A stretch of DNA of 12,512 nt from positions 1 to 12,512 of the forward strand of contig DPLM01000079.1 in NCBI GenBank assembly GCA_003541985.1, given 5' to 3'. The position numbers and the translations under genes are program-made. The first letter of the stretch is position 1; every line of letters starts with the position of its first letter. The notes under the pieces are model-generated. The model saw only the letters and a list, made by a program, of their open reading frames with translations. It was not told the origin of the DNA and did no database searches. The DNA is from Deltaproteobacteria bacterium. Its GTDB lineage: Bacteria; SAR324; NAC60-12. Below are positions 7,223-12,512 of this stretch, one piece after another.

Positions 7223-7408
7223 TCACCAACTCGATTTAGTTACGCCAGGAATCAAGCCCTGATTGGCCTTGAGACGGAAGCAGATACGGCACATTCCAAA
7301 ACGGCGTAGATAACCTTTGGGGCGTCCGCAGAAGGAGCAGCGGCTGTAGTTACGTATCTCGAATCGCTGCTTGCGATTGCACTTGTTGATTAATGCCTTT
7401 TTTGCCAT
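7223..7408 (-). CDS. rpsN: 30S ribosomal protein S14, zinc-binding type
   Basis: S14 sits in the 30S head next to S10 and S3. This is the short, 61-residue, zinc-ribbon form with all four ligands: Cys24 and Cys27 (CSFC), then Cys40 and Cys43 (CRIC). The rest fits the family: MAKKALINKC, GRPKGYLRRFGMCRICFR and the end IPGVTKSSW. The longer (about 100-residue) zinc-free form replaces it in many Proteobacteria. Zinc-type S14 implies zinc demand in ribosome assembly, and some genomes carry a zinc-free second copy elsewhere, which this window cannot show. It lies 3 bases after rplE and ends in TGA. Confidence 0.97.
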   Translation of the reverse strand: MAKKALINKCNRKQRFEIRNYSRCSFCGRPKGYLRRFGMCRICFRLKANQGLIPGVTKSSW

Positions 7409-7411
7409 GAA

Positions 7412-7948
7412 TTACTTTCGGAAAGGGAAGCCCAGACCCTTCAACAAGCCCAGTGCCAGTTGATCGTTCTGCGCAGTCGTTACGATGGAGACGTTCATAC
7501 CCCGGATTCTATCAATCTGGTCGAAGTCAATCTCCGGAAAAATAAGCTGTTCCTTAATTCCCAAATTGTAATTGCCTTTGCCGTCGAAGCCTTTGGGAGA
7601 AATACCACGGAAATCTTTGACGCGAGGCAGAGCAATCTGTACCAGTCGATCCAAGAAGCTCCACATTCGCTCGCGGCGCAGTGTTACCATACAACCGATC
7701 TGCATTCCCTCACGGAGTTTAAATCCTGCAATGGATTTGCGAGCTCTTGTGACTACAGGTTTTTGACCAACAATCTGAGCCAATTGCTCTGTAGCTTGAT
7801 CAATGGACTTTGGATTTTGGACAGCTTCTCCCAGTCCAACATTGACAGTCACCTTGGAAATTTTGGGAATCAGATGTATATTTTGGATTGAGAATTCCTC
7901 TTTAATCTGAGGAGAAACTGTCTCCGAATAAAGTTGTTGCAGGTTCAC
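7412..7948 (-). CDS. rplE: 50S ribosomal protein L5
   Basis: L5 binds 5S rRNA in the central protuberance and contacts P-site tRNA and S13. The 178 residues carry PKISKVTVNVGLGEA, GQKPVVTRARKSIAGFKLREGMQIGC, DFRGISPKGFDGKGNYNLGIKEQLIFPEI and the ending GLLKGLGFPFRK. Length is typical. The start codon is GTG at 7948, encoding MNLQQLY. No strong Shine-Dalgarno site lies in the 13-base gap after rplX, so initiation may depend on coupling to upstream translation. It ends in TAA. Confidence 0.97.
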   Translation of the reverse strand: MNLQQLYSETVSPQIKEEFSIQNIHLIPKISKVTVNVGLGEAVQNPKSIDQATEQLAQIVGQKPVVTRARKSIAGFKLREGMQIGCMVTLRRERMWSFLDRLVQIALPRVKDFRGISPKGFDGKGNYNLGIKEQLIFPEIDFDQIDRIRGMNVSIVTTAQNDQLALGLLKGLGFPFRK

Positions 7949-7961
7949 GGCTTGGCCTGAT

Positions 7962-8285
7962 TTAGAGAGTTTTTCCTGTTTTCACACAGATGCGTTGCTT
8001 TGTCCCATTTTCAGAGGTATTGCGGAAACGCACTCCCTTCTCAAGGTCTGGGCTTAGCAGGGCTACGTTGGAAATATGGATAGGGCCTTCCGCGTCCTTG
8101 ATGCTTCCTTGTTCACCGTTGCGCTGTGCTTTCGCATGCTTGGTCTGCATATTAGCACCTTCAACGATCACACGCTTTTTATTCCAATCCACGTAGTTGA
8201 TCTTGCCTTGTAGGCCGCGGCTCTTACCAGCAATGACGATTACTTCGTCTCCCACTTTGAGGCGGGATATTTTTCTTTCACGCAT
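7962..8285 (-). CDS. rplX: 50S ribosomal protein L24
   Basis: L24 starts 50S assembly by binding the 5' domain of 23S rRNA. The 107 residues contain a KOW motif at the start (KVGDEVIVIAGKSRGLQGKI), then the typical KRVIVEGANMQTKHAK, and EGPIHISNVALLSP. The end holds RICVKTGKTL, where the family often has a K-x-G pattern. Length is normal. The ATG at 8285 has only a weak purine element upstream. The gap to rplN is 24 bases and the stop is TAA. Confidence 0.96.
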   Translation of the reverse strand: MRERKISRLKVGDEVIVIAGKSRGLQGKINYVDWNKKRVIVEGANMQTKHAKAQRNGEQGSIKDAEGPIHISNVALLSPDLEKGVRFRNTSENGTKQRICVKTGKTL

Positions 8286-8309
8286 AAAACGTCTCTATGT
8301 CGATTGATA

Positions 8310-8678
8310 TTAGAGAACTTCTGGTGCCAGTGACACAATCTTCATAAATTTGCTGCTACGTAATTCACGAGCGACTGGCCCGAAAATACGAGTTCCTACT
8401 GGCTCACGCTTGTTATCAAGGATTACTGCCGCGTTTCGATCAAATTTGATGTATGATCCGTCTGCTCGCCGCACTTCCTTGGTAGTACGGACAATCACTG
8501 CTTTGACCACGTCACCAGATCTCACTTTTGAATTTGGTATCGAATCTTTCACCGAGGCAACGATAATATCGCCTAAGCCTGCATAGCGTCGCTTGGATCC
8601 TCCTAAAACTTTAATACACATCAGGCGTTTAGCTCCGGAATTGTCTGCGACTTCCAGAATACTTTGCATTTGAATCAT
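8310..8678 (-). CDS. rplN: 50S ribosomal protein L14
   Basis: L14 is at the subunit interface, making bridges to 16S rRNA and the docking site for the silencing factor RsfS. The 122 residues match the family: MIQMQSILEVADNSGAKRLMCIKVLGG, GDIIVASVKDSIPNSKVRSGDVVKAVIVRT, FDRNAAVILDNKREPVGTRIFGPVARELR and the closing FMKIVSLAPEVL. The ATG at 8678 overlaps the rpsQ stop as ATGA, suggesting coupled translation. It ends in TAA. Confidence 0.98.
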   Translation of the reverse strand: MIQMQSILEVADNSGAKRLMCIKVLGGSKRRYAGLGDIIVASVKDSIPNSKVRSGDVVKAVIVRTTKEVRRADGSYIKFDRNAAVILDNKREPVGTRIFGPVARELRSSKFMKIVSLAPEVL

Positions 8679-8935
8679 GCGGCTCCCGTTGTGTTATCTT
8701 TGATAGAAAGCAAGCGCCAAGTCTTTGTCTTACTGATCGGGCGACACTCGATGATCGAGACATAGTCTCCTGTTCGTGCCCGATTTTGTTCGTCATGCGC
8801 TTTAAATTTTTTGGATCGGCGGATCGTTCGCTTGTAGAGTGGATGTTTGACCACGGTCTCGATTTTGACCACGATTGACTTGTCCATCTTATCGCTGACA
8901 ACTACACCGCTACGAATCTTCTTATTCTCTGTCAT
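8675..8935 (-). CDS. rpsQ: 30S ribosomal protein S17
   Basis: S17 is an OB-fold primary binder of the 16S rRNA 5' domain. The 86 residues show GVVVSDKMDKSIVVKIETVVKHPLYKRTIRRSKKFKAHDE, GDYVSIIECRPISKTKTWRLL and a short tail. The family signature G-D-x-V-x-I-x-E-x-R-P-[IL]-S-K-T-K is complete. It overlaps rpmC upstream and rplN downstream by ATGA at both ends, forming one tightly coupled run with rplP. Confidence 0.97.
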   Translation of the reverse strand: MTENKKIRSGVVVSDKMDKSIVVKIETVVKHPLYKRTIRRSKKFKAHDEQNRARTGDYVSIIECRPISKTKTWRLLSIKDNTTGAA

Positions 8936-9120
8936 GCCTTGCGCTCAGAAATGAGTGTCTTCAGGCGGGCTATATCACGTCGGTTTTTCTTAATGACCGA
9001 GGTATCTTCCAAGTTGCCCAGTACCTTGTTGAAACGATTGCGGAGCTGTGATTCCTGTAACTCAGCAATCTTGCTATGGATTTCCTGATCTCCGAGGGCG
9101 CGGAAGTCTTCGTTCTTCAT
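8932..9120 (-). CDS. rpmC: 50S ribosomal protein L29
   Basis: L29 borders the polypeptide exit tunnel and contacts trigger factor and SRP together with L23. The 62 residues form the usual two-helix pattern: MKNEDFRALGDQEIHSKIAELQES, then LRNRFNKVLGNLEDTSVIKKNRRDIARLKTLISERKA. The K-x-x-R-x-x-I-A-R-x-x-T signature is present. It overlaps rplP and rpsQ by ATGA at its two ends. Confidence 0.95.
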   Translation of the reverse strand: MKNEDFRALGDQEIHSKIAELQESQLRNRFNKVLGNLEDTSVIKKNRRDIARLKTLISERKA

Positions 9121-9533
9121 ATGATCAAGCTGCGTTTGATGATTTTGGTCTTCACTGGCAACTTGTAACCTGCTAGAGTCAGTGCTTTTGTTGCCACGTC
9201 TTCGTCTACCCCATCAATCTCGTAAAGCACTCGTCCCGGCAGAATCGGGGTAACCCACGAATCGACAGAGCCTTTTCCTTTACCCATACGAGTTTCGGCA
9301 GGGCGCTTGGTGATCGGCTTGTCCGGGAAAATACGAATCCAAGTCTTACCCCCGCGTTTGAGGGTTCGGTTGATTACCCGGCGAGCTGCCTCAATCTGGC
9401 GAGCACTGACATACCCTCTTCCAGTTGCTTGTAGCCCAATCGCTCCAAAACTGACGGCGCTAGCATTGTAAGATTCTCCAGTCATTCGGCCACGCATCTG
9501 TTTACGATGTTTGGTCCGCTTCGGCATCATCAT
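9117..9533 (-). CDS. rplP: 50S ribosomal protein L16
   Basis: L16 shapes the A-site and peptidyl transferase region of the 50S. The 138 residues begin MMMPKRTKHRKQMRGRM and contain ARRVINRTLKRGGKTWIRIFPDKPITKRPAETRMGKGKG, then VTPILPGRVLYEIDGV. The Lys-Pro-x-T-x-[RK]-P and MGKGKG segments are family hallmarks. Three ATG codons in a row open the gene; a good ribosome site fits the first (9533). It lies 3 bases after rpsC and its stop overlaps rpmC as ATGA. Confidence 0.98.
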   Translation of the reverse strand: MMMPKRTKHRKQMRGRMTGESYNASAVSFGAIGLQATGRGYVSARQIEAARRVINRTLKRGGKTWIRIFPDKPITKRPAETRMGKGKGSVDSWVTPILPGRVLYEIDGVDEDVATKALTLAGYKLPVKTKIIKRSLII

Positions 9534-9536
9534 AGC

Positions 9537-10199
9537 TTACCTCTCTCGTCTTCTTGATCTGCGTAAATTATTACGACCAAAACTTTCCCCTCGATAGACC
9601 CAGACTTTCACTCCAGTAATACCATATGTTGTCAGAGCCTCCGCAAAACCGTAGTCGATGTTGGCTCGCAAGGTATGCAATCGTACTCGACCCTCACGGG
9701 CCCATTCGGTTCGAGCCATTTCTGCTCCGTTGAGCCGACCTGCAATCATGATCTTACAGCCCTCAATATTCATCCGCATCGCTGTTGCTAGGGTCCGCTT
9801 CATTGCTCGACGGAAAGCAACTCGACGCTCCAACTGTGATGCAATGTTTTCAGCAATTAATTGTGCGTCGATTTCCGGCCGCTTGATCTCTCGAATATTG
9901 ATTGCAATGTCCTTTTTAAATTTATTGAGAAGGCTTTTGCGAATTCGCTCTACTTCATCTCCCTTGCGACCAATAATTATTCCTGGCTTGGCTGTGAAGA
10001 TATTGATCTTAGTTTTCTTCGAAGCTCGCTCTACTTCGATCTTCGAGATCGAAGCCTTTTTCAAGCGATTTTTGACGAAGTGCTGGATGTCAAGATCCTC
10101 TTTAAGAGTCTCTGCATAACTTTTTTCTGCGTACCACCTCGAATTCCAATTCTTATTGACACACAGACGAAAGCCAATCGGGTTAACTTTTTGTCCCAT
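9537..10199 (-). CDS. rpsC: 30S ribosomal protein S3
   Basis: S3 sits at the mRNA entry tunnel of the 30S head and supports helicase activity with S4 and S5. The 220 residues start with the invariant MGQKVNPIGFRL. A KH domain carries GIIIGRKG at residues 73-80. The C domain has GCKIMIAGRLNGAEMARTEWAREGRVRLHTLRA and VKVWVYRGE. An in-frame ATG at 10226 would add nine residues inside rplV and is rejected, because the family starts at MGQK and GAGAAAAG lies upstream of that ATG. The tail is arginine-rich, and the stop is TAA. Confidence 0.97.
   Translation of the reverse strand: MGQKVNPIGFRLCVNKNWNSRWYAEKSYAETLKEDLDIQHFVKNRLKKASISKIEVERASKKTKINIFTAKPGIIIGRKGDEVERIRKSLLNKFKKDIAINIREIKRPEIDAQLIAENIASQLERRVAFRRAMKRTLATAMRMNIEGCKIMIAGRLNGAEMARTEWAREGRVRLHTLRANIDYGFAEALTTYGITGVKVWVYRGESFGRNNLRRSRRRER
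9539..9546 (-). promoter_or_regulatory. Shine-Dalgarno site of rplP, choosing the first of three ATG codons
   Basis: The coding strand reads AGAGAGGT, then AAGCT, then ATG ATG ATG. The spacing suits the first ATG (9533) and is long for the third. The site overlaps the last codons of rpsC. Confidence 0.6.
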
Positions 10200-10209
10200 A
10201 ACTTTTCTC

Positions 10210-10551
10210 TCAGTTGGCCGATTCAACGACGATTGTGATGTGGCTGCTCCGCTTGTGAATTCGAGAAGCTCGACCCATTGCTCGAGGGCGGAAGCGCTTG
10301 AGTGTACTGGCTTCGTTAGCGTAGGCTTCCTTGATCACCATTTCATCAACGTCAGCTGATGAATCTCGGTTCATCGCGTTGGCAACAGCAGACTGGATCA
10401 GCTTGTAGATCACAGGGGATGAGTTACGTGGTGTGTTTTGCAAGATTGCCAGAGCCGTGCTCACATCCTTATTTCGAACATTGTCCAGCACCAACCGAAC
10501 TTTACGGGGTGCGATTCGGATTCCTTTAGCGGTAGCTCTCGCTTGCATCAT
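10210..10551 (-). CDS. rplV: 50S ribosomal protein L22
   Basis: L22 lines the exit tunnel; its long beta-hairpin forms part of the narrow constriction where macrolides and stalling peptides act. The 113 residues show ATAKGIRIAPRKVRLVLDNVRNKDV, then VIYKLIQSAVANAMN, and the hairpin region LKRFRPRAMGRASRIHKRSSHITIVVES. The hairpin has no visible insertion or deletion of the kind seen in erythromycin resistance. The ATG at 10551 overlaps the rpsS stop as ATGA; a second ATG follows at once (10548). It ends in TGA, 10 bases before rpsC. Confidence 0.97.
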   Translation of the reverse strand: MMQARATAKGIRIAPRKVRLVLDNVRNKDVSTALAILQNTPRNSSPVIYKLIQSAVANAMNRDSSADVDEMVIKEAYANEASTLKRFRPRAMGRASRIHKRSSHITIVVESAN

Positions 10552-10829
10552 TTCTTCCCGCGCTTGTCAGTTTTCGCAATATGTCCGCGGTAGGTCCGAG
10601 TGGGCGCAAATTCACCCAGCTTATAGCCGACCATATCCTCAGTAATGAAAACTGGAATGAATTTGTTGCCATTGTGGACGGCAATGTTGGTACCGACAAA
10701 TTCTGGCAGGATCACTGAGCGGCGTGACCAAGTCTTGATCAGCTTGCGGTCGTTTTTCTCTTTGGCCGCTAACACCTTTTTTTCTAGGTGGTCATCGACG
10801 AAAGGACCTTTCTTCAAAGATCGTGTCAT
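10548..10829 (-). CDS. rpsS: 30S ribosomal protein S19
   Basis: S19 is in the 30S head, pairs with S13 and contributes to intersubunit bridging. The 93 residues are standard: MTRSLKKGPFVDDHLEKKV, KTWSRRSVILPEFVGTNIAVHNGNKFIPVFITEDMVGYKLGEFAPTRTYRGH and a basic end. It has the strongest ribosome site in the window, and its ATG overlaps the TAA of rplB by one base (TAATG). Confidence 0.98.
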   Translation of the reverse strand: MTRSLKKGPFVDDHLEKKVLAAKEKNDRKLIKTWSRRSVILPEFVGTNIAVHNGNKFIPVFITEDMVGYKLGEFAPTRTYRGHIAKTDKRGKK

Positions 10830-11650
10830 TATTTTCTCCTCCGTACGATGTACTTGTCAGTGGACTTGTTGTTGCGTGTTTTGTAGCCCTTGGTCGGTAC
10901 ACCCCAAGGAGTGACTGGATGGCGTCCACCAGATGTTCGACCTTCTCCTCCACCATGAGGGTGGTCCACAGGATTCATCACAACACCTCGAACAGTCGGG
11001 CGGAAGCCTTTCCAGCGCTTGCGACCAGCTTTCCCTACATCCAAATTCATGTGTTCGCTGTTGCCCACTGTACCGATAGTAGCCAGACATTCGACGCGCA
11101 CTTTTCGAATTTCACCTGATTTCAGCTTGAGCTGTGCGTAGTCTTCATCTTTAGCCATGAGTTGAACAGATGCTCCGGCGCTTCGGGCCAACTGGGCACC
11201 TTTACCTTGCTTCAATTCCACACAATGGAGACTTGCTCCAACAGGAATTCGACCAATGGGTAGCGTATTGCCTGTACGGATATCAGCTGTCGAACTACTG
11301 ATTACCTCATCTCCAACTTTCAGTCCGTCTGGGTAGATAATGTAGCGCTTCTCTCCGTCTACATATTGCAGAAGAGCAATGCGAGCGCTCCGGTTAGGAT
11401 CATATTCAATCGCGACTACTTTAGCAGGTATACTAGTTTTGTTGCGCTTGAAATCAACAATCCGATAGCGCCGTTTGTGACCGCCACCTCGATGTCGCAC
11501 GGTGATTCGGCCATTAGAGTTGCGCCCACCTTTTTTAGAGAGTTTCTCCGTGAGGCTTTTCTCCGGTTTGTTTTTGGTAACTTCCTCGAAACGGAAGCCA
11601 CTCATGTCTCTACGACCTGGAGATGTCGCTTTGAATCGCTGGATGCTCAT
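10829..11650 (-). CDS. rplB: 50S ribosomal protein L2
   Basis: L2 is required for subunit association and peptidyl transferase activity. The 273 residues cover the whole family: TSPGRRDMSGFRFEEVTKNKPEKSL, GRITVRHRGGGHKRRYRIVDFKR, the SH3-like middle, and the closing MNPVDHPHGGGEGR with His230 equivalent to the functionally important His229 of E. coli, then TPWGVPTKGYKTR and KYIVRRRK. The ATG at 11650 has AGGTAG upstream and follows the rplW stop by 25 bases. Confidence 0.98.
   Translation of the reverse strand: MSIQRFKATSPGRRDMSGFRFEEVTKNKPEKSLTEKLSKKGGRNSNGRITVRHRGGGHKRRYRIVDFKRNKTSIPAKVVAIEYDPNRSARIALLQYVDGEKRYIIYPDGLKVGDEVISSSTADIRTGNTLPIGRIPVGASLHCVELKQGKGAQLARSAGASVQLMAKDEDYAQLKLKSGEIRKVRVECLATIGTVGNSEHMNLDVGKAGRKRWKGFRPTVRGVVMNPVDHPHGGGEGRTSGGRHPVTPWGVPTKGYKTRNNKSTDKYIVRRRK
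10836..10842 (-). promoter_or_regulatory. Shine-Dalgarno site of rpsS
   Basis: The coding strand reads GGAGGAG, then AAAATA, then the rpsS ATG. The site is built from the codons of the terminal Arg run of L2. It is the closest match to the consensus in the window and fits efficient re-initiation at the TAATG junction. Confidence 0.7.
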
Positions 11651-11675
11651 GATCTACCTGGGTGCCGGAAACGAA

Positions 11676-11963
11676 TTAGTAATTGGCAATGAACTCGATA
11701 TTGTTACCCTCAGCCAAGGTCACGATGGCTTTCTTCCAAGGAGTACTCTTGCCGACGAAACGTCCCATGCGCTTTTGCTTGGACTTGGTGTTCAAGGTGT
11801 TGACTTTGACAACCTTGACTTTGAAGGCTAGTTCGACAGCTCTCTTAATTTGCCGTTTAGTTGCCTTCGAAGATACTTGCAGCGTGTACTTGTTCTGCAT
11901 TTCCTGAATGATGGTTGATTTCTCAGTCATTACAGGACGTTGCAGTATATTGAATAATTCCAT
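11676..11963 (-). CDS. rplW: 50S ribosomal protein L23
   Basis: L23 borders the tunnel exit and is the main docking site for trigger factor and SRP. The 95 residues show ILQRPVMTEKSTIIQE, YTLQVSSKATKRQIKRAVELAFKVKVVKVNTLN, and RMGRFVGKSTPWKKAIVTLAEG, which are all family-typical. The [RP]-P-x-x-T-E-K-S motif is clear. The ATG at 11963 shares a base with the rplD stop (TGATG), with an AGG element upstream. It ends in TAA. Confidence 0.97.
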   Translation of the reverse strand: MELFNILQRPVMTEKSTIIQEMQNKYTLQVSSKATKRQIKRAVELAFKVKVVKVNTLNTKSKQKRMGRFVGKSTPWKKAIVTLAEGNNIEFIANY

Positions 11964-12512
11964 CAGCCTAGCCTTTCTTCGAGGACTGGAATCGCGTCCT
12001 TGGCCAAGAGCAGACGATCATGGTTGACAATCTCATAGGCATTGACGCTTGCTGCTCTAAGAACTTTCACATTAGGAAGGTTTTTCGATGCTCGCTCCAA
12101 GTTATTATCAACATCTTTGACGACTACCAAGCACTTCCTCTCTGTAAACTTGCAGAGGATATCATTAAACGCCTTGGTCTTGTGCGTAGGCAACTCCAGT
12201 TGCTCCAACACGGAAAGTTGCTCCCGTCTTGTTCTTTCTGATAGCGCAATTCGGACAGCCTTGCGGCGCGCCTTCTGGTTAATCTTTACTCCATGGTCAC
12301 GAGGCTGAGGACCAAAAACCACTGGACCGTGTCGCCAAATCGAGTTCTTTACGCTACCGACTCGTGCTCGGCCTGTTCCTTTTTGTCTCCAAAGTTTGCG
12401 AGTACTACCTGAAATTTCGGATCGCTGCAGCGTAGAGTGTGTCCCCTGACGCGTTTCATTTCGGTATGCGACAATTGCTTCCTGCAAGATGCGCGAAGAA
12501 TATTCTTCTTGA
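11963..12512 (-). CDS. rplD: 50S ribosomal protein L4, 5' end outside window
   Basis: L4 reaches into the exit tunnel with a long loop; in E. coli it also represses the S10 operon by transcription attenuation and translation inhibition in the leader. The visible 182 residues include EAIVAYRNETRQGTHSTLQRSEISGSTRKLWRQKGTGRARVGS, then VVFGPQPRDHGVKINQKARRKA, and the closing VNAYEIVNHDRLLLAKDAIPVLEERL. A TTG at 12487 could be read as a start, but the frame is open to the right edge and the preceding residues (EEYSSRILQEAIVAY) align with the family, so the true start lies beyond 12512, about 20 to 30 codons upstream. It ends in TGA. Confidence 0.96.
   Translation of the reverse strand, partial: QEEYSSRILQEAIVAYRNETRQGTHSTLQRSEISGSTRKLWRQKGTGRARVGSVKNSIWRHGPVVFGPQPRDHGVKINQKARRKAVRIALSERTRREQLSVLEQLELPTHKTKAFNDILCKFTERKCLVVVKDVDNNLERASKNLPNVKVLRAASVNAYEIVNHDRLLLAKDAIPVLEERLG

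Noticed and set aside
7930..7975. Possible S8-binding hairpin at the rplX-rplE junction (CAGG...CCTG around the GTG start)
   Set aside because: Only four base pairs with a 12-base loop are visible, and I cannot match the S8 recognition core. Too weak to annotate.
10200..10226. Upstream in-frame start for rpsC giving nine extra residues
   Set aside because: The family starts at MGQKVNP, and the longer start lies inside rplV without support.
12485..12487. TTG as true start of rplD
   Set aside because: It would remove the N-terminal part of L4, while the frame stays open to the edge with family-like residues before it.
1..12512. A hidden novel system (defence, mobile or RNA-based) within the window
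   Set aside because: Essentially all bases are taken up by recognisable ribosomal, rpoA, secY and rimO coding sequence. No repeats, RNA genes or foreign genes are visible.

Overview
The window is one continuous block of the bacterial S10-spc-alpha ribosomal protein cluster. Every gene lies on the minus strand, so transcription runs from the right edge (12512) to the left edge (1). In transcription order the genes are: rplD (5' end outside the window), rplW, rplB, rpsS, rplV, rpsC, rplP, rpmC, rpsQ, rplN, rplX, rplE, rpsN, rpsH, rplF, rplR, rpsE, rpmD, rplO, secY, rpsM, rpsK, rpoA, rplQ, and a broken rimO-like gene that runs off the left edge.

The S10 part (about 8675-12512) makes large- and small-subunit proteins around the tRNA path and the peptide exit. 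The spc part (about 3380-8678) makes further ribosomal proteins and the SecY translocon channel. The alpha part (about 964-3373) makes S13, S11, the RNA polymerase alpha subunit and L17. Genes are packed with gaps of 0 to 48 bases. Many junctions overlap as ATGA, TGATG or TAATG, as expected for translationally coupled, equimolar subunits. No gene-free stretch exceeds 50 bases. I see no RNA gene, mobile element, CRISPR array, convincing promoter or terminator.

The organism is a bacterium: bacterial-type L and S proteins, alpha with an alphaCTD, SecY, and Shine-Dalgarno sites. S14 is the short zinc-binding form. Base composition looks moderate. The layout is reduced compared with many bacteria: secY is followed directly by rpsM with no adk, map, infA or rpmJ between them, and rpsK is followed directly by rpoA with no rpsD. 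I cannot assign a phylum with confidence. Chlamydiae share the secY-rpsM-rpsK-rpoA-rplQ order, but this window has an rpmD and a zinc-type rpsN inside the spc block, which argues against Chlamydia itself.

The one clear anomaly is the rimO-like gene at the left edge. It has an in-frame TGA just before a recognisable continuation of the RimO family sequence (T-N-F-I-V-G), and one of the three conserved N-terminal cluster cysteines is an arginine. It is probably a pseudogene. I found no undescribed system; apart from this gene and the altered operon content the region is ordinary housekeeping DNA.
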